A stretch of DNA of 64,000 bases, taken from assembly GCA_046297455.1 (NCBI GenBank), contig JBKBIT010000003.1, positions 62,001 to 126,000 on the forward strand, written 5' to 3'. The notes beneath the pieces were generated by a model. It did no database searches, had not been told where the DNA came from, and saw only the letters and a list, made by a program, of their open reading frames with translations. Below are positions 43,793 through 54,564 of the stretch, in pieces. The stretch's first letter is position 1. Every line of letters starts with the position of its first letter. Both the position numbers and the translations under genes were made by a program. This DNA is from ZYF759 sp046297455 (GTDB taxonomy: Bacteria; Pseudomonadota; Alphaproteobacteria; Rhizobiales; Rhizobiaceae).

Positions 43793-44515
43793 ATGGAAAC
43801 CGCAGTTCTGGCCGCGCCGGGTGGCGACCATTCGATCTGGGGCCTGTTCATGCAGGCCGGCTTGATCGTGCAGCTCGTGATGATCGGCCTGATTCTGGCC
43901 TCGGTCTGGACCTGGGCGATCATCATCGACAAGATCATCTCCTACAAGCGCATGAACCTGGCGCTGAACCGATTCGAGCAGGTGTTCTGGTCAGGGCAAT
44001 CGCTCGAAGAGCTCTATCGCACGCTCTCCGATCGCAAGACGACCGGCATGGGCTCGGTCTTCGTGGCCGCCATGCGGGAGTGGAAGAAGAGCTTCGAAAA
44101 GGGTGCGAAGTCACCCATCGCCCTGCAGTCGCGGATCGACAAGGCGATGGACCTTGCGATCACGCGCGAGGCCGAAGGGCTGGAATCACGGTTGGGCTAT
44201 CTGGCCTCGATCGGCTCGGCATCTCCCTTCATCGGCCTGTTCGGAACGGTGATCGGCATCATGACTTCCTTTCAGGCAATCGCGGGCTCGGCCTCGACGA
44301 GCCTGGCGGTCGTGGCGCCGGGTATCGCGGAAGCCCTGTTGGCCACCGCGCTTGGTTTGCTGGCGGCTATTCCCGCAACCATCGCCTACAACAAGCTGTC
44401 GACCGATGCCGCCAAGCTGACCTCGCGCATGGAGGGCTTCTCCGACGAGTTCTCCGCCATACTGTCGCGGCAAATCGATGAGAGGGTCGGCCAGCCACAA
44501 AGGGCGGCGGCCTGA
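43793..44515 (+). CDS. tolQ: Tol-Pal proton channel subunit TolQ
   Basis: A 240-residue inner-membrane protein with three helices: GLIVQLVMIGLILASVWTWA, and the later pair YLASIGSASPFIGLFGTVIG and VAPGIAEALLATALGLLAAI. The conserved Thr/Ala residues in GLFGTVIGIM and ALLATALGL line the proton path. With TolR it powers TolA. The start METAVLAAPGGDH at 43793 follows AGGAC. The order tolQ-tolR-tolA-tolB-pal is complete here. Confidence 0.95.
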   Translation: METAVLAAPGGDHSIWGLFMQAGLIVQLVMIGLILASVWTWAIIIDKIISYKRMNLALNRFEQVFWSGQSLEELYRTLSDRKTTGMGSVFVAAMREWKKSFEKGAKSPIALQSRIDKAMDLAITREAEGLESRLGYLASIGSASPFIGLFGTVIGIMTSFQAIAGSASTSLAVVAPGIAEALLATALGLLAAIPATIAYNKLSTDAAKLTSRMEGFSDEFSAILSRQIDERVGQPQRAAA

Positions 44516-44545
44516 TCCAGCCGGCACCAATCTGAGGAGCGGACC

Positions 44546-44992
44546 ATGGGAATGTCGGTAGGACAGCCGGGCACGCGTGGCGGTCATCGCAGGCGCGGCA
44601 GGCGCCAGGCGCTGGTTTCTGAAATCAACGTGACCCCTTTCGTGGATGTCATGCTGGTGTTGCTCATCATCTTCATGGTGGCAGCGCCCATGATGACGGT
44701 CGGGGTGCCGATCGATCTGCCGGAAACCCAGGCGCGGCCCATGGAGGCCGAGACGCAGCCGATCACCGTCTCCGTGAATGCGGATGGGCAGATATTCATC
44801 CAGGAAACCGAGGTCACCGTGGATGAGGTCGTGCCTATGCTGCAGGCGATCGCTACGACCGGCTATGAGGAGCGGGTCTTCGTGCGCGGAGACCGCACGG
44901 CCGATTACGGCACGGTGATGCGTGTCATGGCGCGGATCTCGTCAGCAGGCTATCGCAATCTTGGCCTGGTTACCTTGCAGGAACAGGACTGA
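44546..44992 (+). CDS. tolR: Tol-Pal system protein TolR
   Basis: A 148-residue protein with a basic N-terminus (GTRGGHRRRGRRQALVSEIN) and one helix, VTPFVDVMLVLLIIFMVAAP, that contains the proton-carrying aspartate of the ExbD/TolR family. A periplasmic ExbD-like domain follows (ITVSVNADGQIFIQETEVTV, RGDRTADYGTVMRVMARI). It forms the stator with TolQ. It lies 30 bp after tolQ and seven bases before tolA. Confidence 0.95.
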   Translation: MGMSVGQPGTRGGHRRRGRRQALVSEINVTPFVDVMLVLLIIFMVAAPMMTVGVPIDLPETQARPMEAETQPITVSVNADGQIFIQETEVTVDEVVPMLQAIATTGYEERVFVRGDRTADYGTVMRVMARISSAGYRNLGLVTLQEQD

Positions 44993-44999
44993 GCCTGAC

Positions 45000-46016
45000 A
45001 TGAAAGTCGGCCTGACGACATCGACGGCACTGCACATGGCGCTGATCGGCTTCGGCCTGTTCGCCATGTCGGCTCCGCCGCCGCATCAGTCGGCGGCCGT
45101 CGAGTCGTTTCCGATCGACATCGTGCCGCTGGAGGAATTCTCGCAGAGCGTTCGGGGCGAGCGCGAGGCGCCGCTGCGCGAGCAGCCAGCGCCGGAGCCG
45201 ACAACCGAAACGTCGGAGGTCGAGAACGCCCAGAATATCGGCGACAGTGCCATCGATCACGCAACGCCTCCCACGCCGGAGCCGCGCCCGCGTCCAGTGG
45301 AAACTGCCTCCGCGCCGCCGCCTGCAGAACAGCCGGCGCCTCAGCCGCCCACGCCCGAGCCAGCTCCGGCACGCGAGGCACCACCGCCAGAGCCCGAACC
45401 GGTTGCGGAAGCAGCGCCAGAACCCGAGCCTGCTCCTGCAGAGCCCGTGCGTCCTGAATTCGCCCAGTTGCCGGACCGCATGCAAGCACCGCCTGCGCGA
45501 CCCGAACGTCCGCGCCCACAGACGGCCCAGACGCCCGAACGGCGTCAGACGGAACAACCCAGCCGTGAGCAGACCGCCTCGACGAGCCGCGACGACCAGC
45601 AGTTCAACGAAGACCAGATAGCGGCGCTTCTGAACCGTGACCGTCCATCAGGCGGCGGGGCACAGCGTTCAACCCAGGAAGCCGCTCTCGGTGGGCGCCA
45701 GACGACCGGCGCGACCCTGGCCCAAAGTGAAATAGATTCCCTGCGCAGCCAGGTGTCGCGGTGCTGGAACCCGCCTGTCGGCGCGGCGGAAGCAGAAAAC
45801 CTGGTGGTCTCGATCCGGATCCGGCTGTCGCGCAGCGGCGAGCTTGAAGGCAATCCCGAAGTCGTGGCCGGCGGTGGCGCCTCGATGGCCGAACGGGCCG
45901 CCGCCGATGCAGCAAGGCGCGCGGTTCTGCGCTGCCAGCCCTACAGCGCGCCAGCCGACAAATATGAGGCCTGGGCCGACGTCCAGTTCAACTTCGACCC
46001 CCGTGACATGTTCTGA
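45000..46016 (+). CDS. tolA: Tol-Pal system protein TolA
   Basis: A 338-residue periplasm-spanning protein. The N-terminal helix MKVGLTTSTALHMALIGFGL is followed by SFPIDIVPLEEFSQ, the TonB/TolA-type exit. Residues about 60-200 are strongly Pro/Glu/Ala/Gln-rich rather than the Ala/Lys coiled coil of E. coli TolA, suggesting an extended polyproline spacer. The C-terminal domain (about 250-338) includes LRSQVSRCWNPPVGAAEAEN and LSRSGELEGNPEVVAGG, with two cysteines (SRCW, VLRCQPY) that probably form the conserved disulfide. The start at 45000 follows the tolR stop by seven bases. Confidence 0.92.
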   Translation: MKVGLTTSTALHMALIGFGLFAMSAPPPHQSAAVESFPIDIVPLEEFSQSVRGEREAPLREQPAPEPTTETSEVENAQNIGDSAIDHATPPTPEPRPRPVETASAPPPAEQPAPQPPTPEPAPAREAPPPEPEPVAEAAPEPEPAPAEPVRPEFAQLPDRMQAPPARPERPRPQTAQTPERRQTEQPSREQTASTSRDDQQFNEDQIAALLNRDRPSGGGAQRSTQEAALGGRQTTGATLAQSEIDSLRSQVSRCWNPPVGAAEAENLVVSIRIRLSRSGELEGNPEVVAGGGASMAERAAADAARRAVLRCQPYSAPADKYEAWADVQFNFDPRDMF

Positions 46017-46052
46017 CCCAGAGGACCCAAGGGGCCAAAGAGGCACATTCAG

Positions 46053-47369
46053 ATGATGAACAATATCAGAAGTTTCGTGATGATCGGGCTCGTGGCGGCG
46101 GCATGCGCCGTCATGGCAACGCTGCCCGCGCGCGCCCAACTTCAGATCGACGTCACGCAAGGCGTGGTCGAACCCGTGCCGGTGGCGATCACGGATTTCC
46201 TCTCCTCCGATCAGATCGGCGCCGATGTGGCGCGAGTCATTGGCGACAATCTGCGCCGATCCGGCCTGTTTGCGCCGATCGACAGGGCGGCCTTCATCGA
46301 GCGCATCTCGAATCCCGATGTCGCTCCCCGCTTCGAGGATTGGCGCATCATCAATGCGCAGGCATTGGTGACGGGCCGCGTCAGCCAGGAGGCGGACGGC
46401 AGGCTGCGCGCCGAGTTCCGACTTTGGGACACGTTTGCGGGACAGCAGCTGATCGGCGAGCAATTCTTCACCAACAGGCAGAACTGGCGCCGCGTTGCCC
46501 ACATCATCTCCGACGCCATCTATGAGCGACTGACCGGCGAGCGTGGCTATTTCGACACCCGCATTGTGTTCGTCGACGAATCCGGACCGAAGGACCAGCG
46601 GGTCAAGCGGCTCGCCATCATGGACCAGGACGGCGCCAACCACCGTTTCCTGTCGGATGGACGCTCCATCGTCTTGACGCCGCGCTTCTCGCCGACCCGG
46701 CAGGAGATTACCTATATGTCCTACGAGGGCGGGCAGCCGCAGGTCTATCTGCTGCAGATTGAGACCGGTCAGCGCGAACTCGTCGGCAATTTCCCAGGCA
46801 TGACATTTGCGCCACGGTTCTCTCCCGACGGCCAGCGGATCATCATGAGCCTGCTGCGCCAGGATGGAAACTCGAACATCTACACGATGGACCTGCGCAA
46901 CCGGACGACGACGCGGCTCACCGATTCGAATGCGATCGACACCTCGCCTTCCTATTCTCCCGATGGCCGGCAGGTCGTGTTCACATCCGATCGCGGCGGC
47001 CGCGCCCAGATCTACCGGATGAATGCCGACGGTACCGATACGCAGCGCATTTCGTTCGGAGACGGTAGCTACTCCACACCCGTCTGGTCTCCGCGAGGGG
47101 ACCTGATTGCCTTCACCAAACAGTCCGGCGGGCAGTTCCAGATCGGTGTCATGCGCACAGACGGCTCTGGCGAGCGGATCCTGTCGACCGGCTTCCTTCA
47201 GGAGGGGCCTACCTGGGCGCCAAACGGCCGGGTCATCATGTTCTTCCGCGAACCGTCCGGTGCCGCAGGGCCGACCCTTCACTCGATCGACCTGACCGGC
47301 CGGAACGAGCAGTCGATTCCGACACCGAACTTTGCTTCCGATCCGGCGTGGTCGCCATTGCTCGACTAG
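46053..47369 (+). CDS. tolB: Tol-Pal system protein TolB
   Basis: A 438-residue periplasmic beta-propeller protein. The signal peptide ends near LPARAQ, and the N-terminal domain has LSSDQIGADVARVIGDNLRR and SGLFAPIDRAAFI. Six propeller blades carry the repeated pattern FSPDGQ / WSPRG, for example APRFSPDGQRIIMSLLRQDG, PSYSPDGRQVVFTSDRGGRA and YSTPVWSPRGDLIAFTK. It binds Pal and TolA. The ATG at 46053 is directly followed by a second one at 46056; either may be used. A strong hairpin downstream (47415-47454) separates it from pal. Confidence 0.96.
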   Translation: MMNNIRSFVMIGLVAAACAVMATLPARAQLQIDVTQGVVEPVPVAITDFLSSDQIGADVARVIGDNLRRSGLFAPIDRAAFIERISNPDVAPRFEDWRIINAQALVTGRVSQEADGRLRAEFRLWDTFAGQQLIGEQFFTNRQNWRRVAHIISDAIYERLTGERGYFDTRIVFVDESGPKDQRVKRLAIMDQDGANHRFLSDGRSIVLTPRFSPTRQEITYMSYEGGQPQVYLLQIETGQRELVGNFPGMTFAPRFSPDGQRIIMSLLRQDGNSNIYTMDLRNRTTTRLTDSNAIDTSPSYSPDGRQVVFTSDRGGRAQIYRMNADGTDTQRISFGDGSYSTPVWSPRGDLIAFTKQSGGQFQIGVMRTDGSGERILSTGFLQEGPTWAPNGRVIMFFREPSGAAGPTLHSIDLTGRNEQSIPTPNFASDPAWSPLLD

Positions 47370-47414
47370 ACCCATCACAATTCAACGCTTCGTGACCCTG
47401 CGAACGCAACAATG

Positions 47415-47454
47415 AGGCGCAATGGGCCCCGACGCCCCATTTGCGCCTCTTTTG
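47415..47454 (+). terminator. Intrinsic terminator or attenuator between tolB and pal
   Basis: GAGGCGCAATGGG (47415-47427) pairs with CCCATTTGCGCCTC (47437-47450), with a single bulged T, and is followed by TTTT. It begins 46 bases after the tolB stop. It suggests that pal is at least partly expressed separately from tolQRAB, as would suit the abundant Pal lipoprotein. Confidence 0.75.
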
Positions 47455-47603
47455 ACTTGAAGACGGGTAGTTGCCTGCTTCGGAGGGACGCACGCCGCAG
47501 GTGCGCGAAACACAACCTTAACCTTGTTTCTTGAGCCTCGATTAACCGCATCGTGGTTACTGTCCGCTCAACGAAACCTTTCAAATGCGAAGGAGAGGCG
47601 GCC

Positions 47604-48119
47604 ATGCGCCGTATCGCAGCCATCACCCGTTCCCCCATTGTCATCGCCCTGGTCGCGACGCTTGCTGTCGCCGGCTGCGCCAACCGCCAGACCCCCAACA
47701 CCGCTGCCGATCTCGGCCTCGGCGGTCCCGGTGGCGCCGGCGCTGCCACGCCCGGCTCCACGCAGGACTTTACCGTCAATGTCGGCGACCGCATCTTCTT
47801 CGACACCGATTCCTCGGTCATTCGTTCGGATGCCCAGCAGACGCTCAGCCGTCAGGCGCAGTGGCTGAACCAGCATCGTGGCTACACGATCACCATGGAA
47901 GGCCATGCCGACGAGCGCGGCACACGCGAATACAATCTTGCACTCGGTGCGCGCCGCGCCGCTGCCGCCCGTGACTTCCTGATTTCGCGTGGTGTCGATG
48001 CAGGCCGTGTCCGTACCATTTCCTATGGCAAGGAGCGACCGGTAGCCGTCTGCAACGACATCTCGTGCTGGTCGCAGAACCGCCGGGCGGTCACCGTGCT
48101 GTCCGGCGCGGGCAGCTAG
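47604..48119 (+). CDS. pal: Peptidoglycan-associated lipoprotein Pal
   Basis: A 171-residue outer-membrane lipoprotein. The signal MRRIAAITRSPIVIALVATL ends in lipobox VAGC, followed by a Gly/Ala-rich linker. The OmpA-like domain (about 65-168) has FFDTDSSVIRSDAQQTLSRQ, TITMEGHADERGTREYNLAL and VRTISYGKERPVAVCNDISC, including the Asp and Arg that bind diaminopimelate. AGGAGAGG before 47604 fixes the start. It anchors the outer membrane to the wall and binds TolB. Confidence 0.96.
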   Translation: MRRIAAITRSPIVIALVATLAVAGCANRQTPNTAADLGLGGPGGAGAATPGSTQDFTVNVGDRIFFDTDSSVIRSDAQQTLSRQAQWLNQHRGYTITMEGHADERGTREYNLALGARRAAAARDFLISRGVDAGRVRTISYGKERPVAVCNDISCWSQNRRAVTVLSGAGS

Positions 48120-48275
48120 GCGAAGGCTTTGCAGCCGTCGTGATTCTTCGAACGCGACGGCTCCAGTCTGCCGAAAACAAAATTTGGCCGATTTCGTAGG
48201 CACTGATAGAAGACAGCGGCGGGTCGATCATTCGACCCGTCTTTTGTTGTCATGCTTTCGGGGCCAGAGACTTCC

Positions 48276-49136
48276 ATGACTTTGCGTATTCTCTTCTGCC
48301 TTGCCCTGGCGCTGCCGCTGGCATTCAGCGGGCAGGCGATGGCCCAGACCGATCCACGTGTCACAGCGTTGGAAGAACAGGTCAGGCGCCTCAGCGGCAC
48401 TATTGAGGAACTCAATTTCCAGATTCTCCAGATGCAGGACCAACTGCGTCGCATGCAGGAGGATTATGAGTTCCGTTTCCAGGAAATCGAGCAGGGGAGC
48501 GGTTCAGCTTCTCCAAGCTTCGAACGGCAAGGATCACTTCCTGCCGAACAGGAACGCCGGCAGGATACTGCCGGCGTTGTTATCGACGACCAGGGCAGCA
48601 CCGAACTTGGCGCTCCCCCACGCGAGTTCGGTACCATCGTGTTCGATGCCCAGGGCAATGTGGTGGGGTCTAGCGTCTTGGAGAATCCTCCGCAGGCCCA
48701 GACGCTGCCGCCGGCGGACCAGACGACAGTGGCGGCATTGCCGCCGTCGGGTGGCGACGCTGACAGCCTTTATCGCGATTCCTACCAGTTCATTCTCTCG
48801 GGCGATTACGCCACGGCGGAAGCCGGGTTCCGATCCTTCATCGAGCAGTTTCCCGGCGATGCCAACGAAGCTGACGCGCGCTTCTGGCTTGGCGAGGCGT
48901 TGCTTGCCCAGGACCGCAATCGCGATGCGGCCGAAATCTTCCTTGCGGCCAGCCGTGATTTTCCAGAATCCCGCAAGGCCCCGGAAATGCTCTACAAGCT
49001 CGGCGTTTCGCTGACCGGCCTGAACCAGCGCGATGTTGCATGCGCAACCTTTGCCGAGGTCGGGCGGCGCTACCCGCAGGCTTCCGAGGCGCTTATGGAG
49101 CGCGTGCGCCAGGGGCAGGCCGCGGCTTCCTGCTGA
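48276..49136 (+). CDS. cpoB: Cell division coordinator CpoB (YbgF)
   Basis: A 286-residue periplasmic protein. The signal MTLRILFCLALALPLAFSGQ ends at AMAQ. An N-terminal coiled coil (VTALEEQVRRLSGTIEELNF, LQMQDQLRRMQEDYEFRFQE) mediates trimerisation. A Gln/Pro/Ser-rich linker of about 80 residues is followed by three TPR repeats (YQFILSGDYATAEAGFRSFI, ARFWLGEALLAQDRNRDAAE, PEMLYKLGVSLTGLNQRDVA). CpoB links Tol-Pal to peptidoglycan synthesis at division. The ATG 48276 is preferred over 48252, which would precede the signal peptide. Confidence 0.92.
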   Translation: MTLRILFCLALALPLAFSGQAMAQTDPRVTALEEQVRRLSGTIEELNFQILQMQDQLRRMQEDYEFRFQEIEQGSGSASPSFERQGSLPAEQERRQDTAGVVIDDQGSTELGAPPREFGTIVFDAQGNVVGSSVLENPPQAQTLPPADQTTVAALPPSGGDADSLYRDSYQFILSGDYATAEAGFRSFIEQFPGDANEADARFWLGEALLAQDRNRDAAEIFLAASRDFPESRKAPEMLYKLGVSLTGLNQRDVACATFAEVGRRYPQASEALMERVRQGQAAASC

Positions 49137-49143
49137 CGTGCGA

Positions 49144-50505
49144 ATGCGCTTGGTAGATGACCCAGCGCCAGAGGACGGTCACGCTCTCGGCGATATTGAC
49201 ATCAGAAATCGCAGCACCGTTGTCGTGGCCGTTTCGGGCGGTAGCGATTCAATGGCGCTTCTCCACCTTGCCGCAGCGACTCTCGGCAGGGGGCGGTTGC
49301 TCGCTGTCACGGTCAACCACCAACTGCGGCCCGAAGCGGCAAGCGAGGTTCAATGGGTCAGCACGTGCTGCGCCGCAATGGGGATTCGACACCGCATTGT
49401 CGCCTGGCATCAAAACGACCGCGGCCTCAGCGGCGGTCTGATCTCCAGGGCGCGCGAGGCGCGCTACAGGCTGCTGGCCGAAGCAGCGGCAGAGGCCAGC
49501 ACGGATCTCGTGCTGCTCGGTCATACTGCCGATGACCAAGCCGAAACCGTTGAGATGCGGCGCAGGAGATGCTCTCGAGGCTCAAGCTTCGCAAGAGGCC
49601 GTGCCGGCATGGCGCCGGCCGTGCTTTTCGGGGGGCAAGTCTGGTTTGCCCGTCCGCTGCTTTCTTCATCGCGCAGCGCCTTGAGGGCGTATCTCGTCGC
49701 GCAGGGGGCGAAATGGATCGATGACCCGACCAACGAAGATATGCGCTACGAGCGGGCGCGTATCCGTGCCGAACTTGGGCGCGAAGAGAAAAGTTGCCAG
49801 TACGGAGCACTTCTCGGATTGGCAAGGCAAGCGGCCTCGCAACGTCGGTGTATCGACGCTGAAGCAGCAAAGTGTGTTGCCCGCCATGCGCATATGCCGT
49901 CACCAGGACTCTTCCGACTTGATCCGGCCTTTCTCTCGACCGCTTGCATGGATGCTGCGCTGCATGCGTTCAGGGCCTTGCTGGCAACCGTAGGCGGACG
50001 CGACCAGTTTCCTGACGAGGCGCGCACGCGCCTACTCCTTGAACAACTTGAGACCCCGGGATTTTGCGCCACATTGTCGCGGACGAAGGTAGAGGTCCAT
50101 TGGCAAGGCATTTTCCTCTGCCGCGAGAACCGCGACCTGCCGCACGAGACCGCTGTCGAAGGAATGATCTGGGATGGGCGCTACCGGATTGCCGAACTTG
50201 ACGGACGGGGCAAGTGGACGATCGGTCCTGTCGGTTCCAGCGGCGCTGGCGAGTTGGGCGGAGAGTTTCCCGAAGTGTCTCAACGGCTTGTAAGGGCAGG
50301 ACTTCTGGCCGAGCCGCATCTCTGGCCGCTGGACCCAGAAGGCGAGTCGTCGAACGGAACGACCAAAACCCGATTGGGCCGGGTCGCCTCGCCATTTGCG
50401 CGGTTCCTGGGCGAGTTCGATTTATGCCTCGCTGCCGCGCTTTCCCGCCTGGTTGGGGCATCTGCGCCGCCCCCTTCGCCTTTCGTCAGACACATTGCCG
50501 ATTAA
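49144..50505 (+). CDS. tilS: tRNA(Ile)-lysidine synthase
   Basis: A 453-residue enzyme that converts C34 of the CAU-anticodon tRNA-Ile to lysidine so that it reads AUA. The PP-loop is VVAVSGGSDSMALLHLAAAT; LAVTVNHQLRPEAASEVQWV and LVLLGHTADDQAETVEMRRR are standard. The segment after ETVEMR (RRRCSRGSSFARGRAGMAP) is longer and more basic than the usual MR-x-R-x-G-x-GLAGM, so a small insertion or a compensated frameshift is possible. The core KWIDDPTNEDMRYERARIR is intact. The start is ATG 49144 or GTG 49138, just after the cpoB stop. tilS-ftsH is a conserved pair. Confidence 0.9.
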   Translation: MRLVDDPAPEDGHALGDIDIRNRSTVVVAVSGGSDSMALLHLAAATLGRGRLLAVTVNHQLRPEAASEVQWVSTCCAAMGIRHRIVAWHQNDRGLSGGLISRAREARYRLLAEAAAEASTDLVLLGHTADDQAETVEMRRRRCSRGSSFARGRAGMAPAVLFGGQVWFARPLLSSSRSALRAYLVAQGAKWIDDPTNEDMRYERARIRAELGREEKSCQYGALLGLARQAASQRRCIDAEAAKCVARHAHMPSPGLFRLDPAFLSTACMDAALHAFRALLATVGGRDQFPDEARTRLLLEQLETPGFCATLSRTKVEVHWQGIFLCRENRDLPHETAVEGMIWDGRYRIAELDGRGKWTIGPVGSSGAGELGGEFPEVSQRLVRAGLLAEPHLWPLDPEGESSNGTTKTRLGRVASPFARFLGEFDLCLAAALSRLVGASAPPPSPFVRHIAD

Positions 50506-50621
50506 GCTTGTCGGAACGCGGAAGCGGTTTGTCTTGGCAAGGGCGCTCATGAACCCTATTTTAGTTCCAACTCGCGCCTTCCTGAATTCGTGCGAAGCGT
50601 CTGGCGCCAACGGGAAAACAC

Positions 50622-52565
<1,944 letters not shown>

Positions 52566-52592
52566 TCAGCGCAGCCTTTTGCGAGACAGAAT

Positions 52593-52625
52593 AAAAACCC
52601 CCGTGCGTGGCACGGGGGTTTTTCT
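52593..52625. terminator. Bidirectional intrinsic terminator after ftsH
   Basis: AAAAACCCCCGTGC (52593-52606), loop GTG, GCACGGGGGTTTTT (52610-52623). The stem is perfect, GC-rich and flanked by A and T tracts, so it can end transcription from both ftsH and the convergent gene at 52637. Confidence 0.92.
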
Positions 52626-52636
52626 TTGCGGGTGCT

Positions 52637-53035
52637 TTATTCGGCGGGCGTAGGCTCTGGGGCTGGCTCTGCCGTACCTGCCGGCGCTGTGGTCTGTGTG
52701 TCAGCGGGCGCCGTGGTCCCGTCTTCAGCTGCGGGGGCAGTCTCTTCCATCGCAGCGGGATCGGCAGGCATGATGGTCGCCTGCGGATTACCCCAGTCCC
52801 AGTTCATGGCCACGATTGCCGCTATGATTGCCACGACGGCAATGAGCGCGGCGATGTAGACACCACCTCGGCTGTTGGATGTGACCACCGTGGTATGCCT
52901 TTCCCGCGCTGTGCCGGCGGCTGGATCGCGCTCCACTGCAGGATCGTTGGCGGGGTGGACTGGGTCGAAACCGGGAGCCGGTTCTTGTTCCGGACGTTGG
53001 GCAGCCGGATCTACCGGCCTTCTGTCATCGGCCAT
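52637..53035 (-). CDS. Single-pass membrane protein of unknown function
   Basis: A 132-residue protein; GGAGG precedes the ATG at 53035. The N-terminal half (MADDRRPVDPAAQRPEQEPA onward) is Pro/Asp/Glu-rich and probably disordered. One helix, GVYIAALIAVVAIIAAIVAM (about residues 57-76), is followed by WDWGNPQA and an Ala/Thr/Pro/Glu-rich tail. No domain is recognised. The topology suggests a cytosolic N-terminus and periplasmic tail. It converges on ftsH across a shared terminator. Confidence 0.75.
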   Translation of the reverse strand: MADDRRPVDPAAQRPEQEPAPGFDPVHPANDPAVERDPAAGTARERHTTVVTSNSRGGVYIAALIAVVAIIAAIVAMNWDWGNPQATIMPADPAAMEETAPAAEDGTTAPADTQTTAPAGTAEPAPEPTPAE

Positions 53036-53161
53036 GCTGAAATCCTCCGTGCTGGCGTTGCAAAATGCCAACGCGCAGCGAAAGAGGGAGTTCCCAGCCA
53101 TAAAGCAGTAAAGGCGCCAAACCGTCGGCGCCTTTACCGTCAACTCACATGCGTGGCCAGT

Positions 53162-53356
53162 CTATTCGCCTGCCTGCTCATCGACTGGTTCAAGCAGCAT
53201 GGGCTCGGTCGTATCCATGGGCTGCATGTCGGTTGCAATGCTGGCAACGACAATTTCGCTGTCCACGGCAACCGACATGTTGCTTGACATCGGGCAGGCC
53301 AAGGCTGCGGTGGATGACATTCCAACTATGGCCGCTGCGGCCAAAATCTTGCGCAT
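53162..53356 (-). CDS. Small secreted protein
   Basis: A 64-residue protein starting MRKILAAAAIVGMSSTAALA, a clear signal peptide, with GGAGAC upstream. The mature peptide of about 43 residues begins CPMSSNMSVAVDSEIVVASI; the ALAC junction could also be a lipobox, making it a tiny lipoprotein. It is acidic and Met-rich (MQPMDTTEPMLLEPVDEQAG). No family is recognised. It lies between two other minus-strand envelope genes. Confidence 0.65.
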   Translation of the reverse strand: MRKILAAAAIVGMSSTAALACPMSSNMSVAVDSEIVVASIATDMQPMDTTEPMLLEPVDEQAGE

Positions 53357-53439
53357 CTTATTGTCTCCATCAGTTTCCGACGATCCCAAAACTAGAGGAC
53401 GGTGCCGCTACGGCAAGTCACGGCTTCGTGTGTCGCGGC

Positions 53440-54507
53440 TCAGAGTGGTTCGGGCGTGACGGTGTAGCCTGCGTCTCGAAGCAGGGCGACCAGGCCTTCG
53501 GGGCCTGGCAAATGCAGTGCGCCGACGGCGATGAAGGCGCCACCCTCTTGCAGGAAGGCTTCCGCGGCGTCCGCCATGTTCCTGTTGCGCGCGTTGATCA
53601 TGACTTCCTCGAAGTCGGCATATCCCGCACCTGCCTCGCCCGATGGCAGCACCGCACGAAAGAAAGGCCAGAACATCCCGATACGCTCGGAGCGGTAGAG
53701 CGTCACCATCGTCTCCAGCACGTCATCGATCTTGTCACCGAGCCGCAAGGTCTCGACCAGACCCTCGACATGAAGATCCATGGGAAGGGAAGCCATGGCC
53801 CCAAGCTGGTCCGTGACTGTCTCCAACCCAGCCAGCTCCTTTCCCGAGGCCTGCGCCTGTTGGGCGATAAGCAGATCGAGTATCGGCTCGCCGGCAGTCT
53901 TGCGTTCGAACTCGCAGGACGGGAGCGCGACAATCGCTGCGACCATCCAGGGCTTCATGCGATTGATGGTCGAAAGTGGCAGGCCGCGCGTGCGCAGGGT
54001 GGCTTCGACCATCGGCAGATCATCGGCCGGAATGAGCGATCGCAGGGTGGTGGCATCCGTGAACATGGTGAGTTCCGGATTGGCGGCCAGCGCCGCCATC
54101 ATGGCCGCCTGGTCGAGCACGTCCGTGGATTCGATAACCACCGTTTTGGAAGCATCGAAGGCCGCGCGGACGGCATCGGGCAAATCGACTACCCGCGGGT
54201 CGGTGACATGCATGGTGCCGAAAAGGAAAGACGGCTCTATGGCGCTGTCCGTCTTCTCTACGCGCCATAGCAGATTGTCGCCGTTTTCCGTTTCTGCTGC
54301 TTGCGCCAAGATATCGGCGTGCAGCTGCGGATCGCTGTCATGCAGTTGCACGACCAGATCCTGACCGCCGCAGACGGGAGAGGCAGCTTGTGCCGTGCCT
54401 GTTGCGAGCATCAGAGCGATAAACAGGGCCGTGGCAAGCAGCCAGTTGAGAATGCCCAAGAAGGCGAGGGCGCCGGAATCGGCTTGCAATGCGAGACGTG
54501 TTTTCAT
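53440..54507 (-). CDS. TraB/GumN-family protein
   Basis: A 355-residue protein with an N-terminal hydrophobic helix (LNWLLATALFIALMLATGTA) acting as signal or anchor. The TraB/GumN motif FLFGTMHVTDPRVVDLPDAV is followed by the family's central helical part (INRMKPWMVAAIVALPSCEF) and the terminal GGAFIAVGALHLPGPEGLVA. GTMHV and GALHL contain the conserved residues that suggest metal-dependent proteolytic relatives (Tiki/EreA fold). The precise function in bacteria is unknown. The cysteine pair (VCGG, PSCEF) may form a disulfide. xerC lies 57 bp upstream in the same direction. Confidence 0.85.
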   Translation of the reverse strand: MKTRLALQADSGALAFLGILNWLLATALFIALMLATGTAQAASPVCGGQDLVVQLHDSDPQLHADILAQAAETENGDNLLWRVEKTDSAIEPSFLFGTMHVTDPRVVDLPDAVRAAFDASKTVVIESTDVLDQAAMMAALAANPELTMFTDATTLRSLIPADDLPMVEATLRTRGLPLSTINRMKPWMVAAIVALPSCEFERKTAGEPILDLLIAQQAQASGKELAGLETVTDQLGAMASLPMDLHVEGLVETLRLGDKIDDVLETMVTLYRSERIGMFWPFFRAVLPSGEAGAGYADFEEVMINARNRNMADAAEAFLQEGGAFIAVGALHLPGPEGLVALLRDAGYTVTPEPL

Positions 54508-54564
54508 GGGTGACAGGCTGGCAGAACAATACGGCGAAAGCGTTAAGCGGCGTGCGAGAATGCG

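Noticed and set aside
45669..47378. Open frame of 569 codons on the minus strand opposite tolA/tolB
   Set aside because: It mirrors codon periodicity of the real genes in GC-rich DNA, lacks motifs and a ribosome site, and tolA/tolB are unambiguous.
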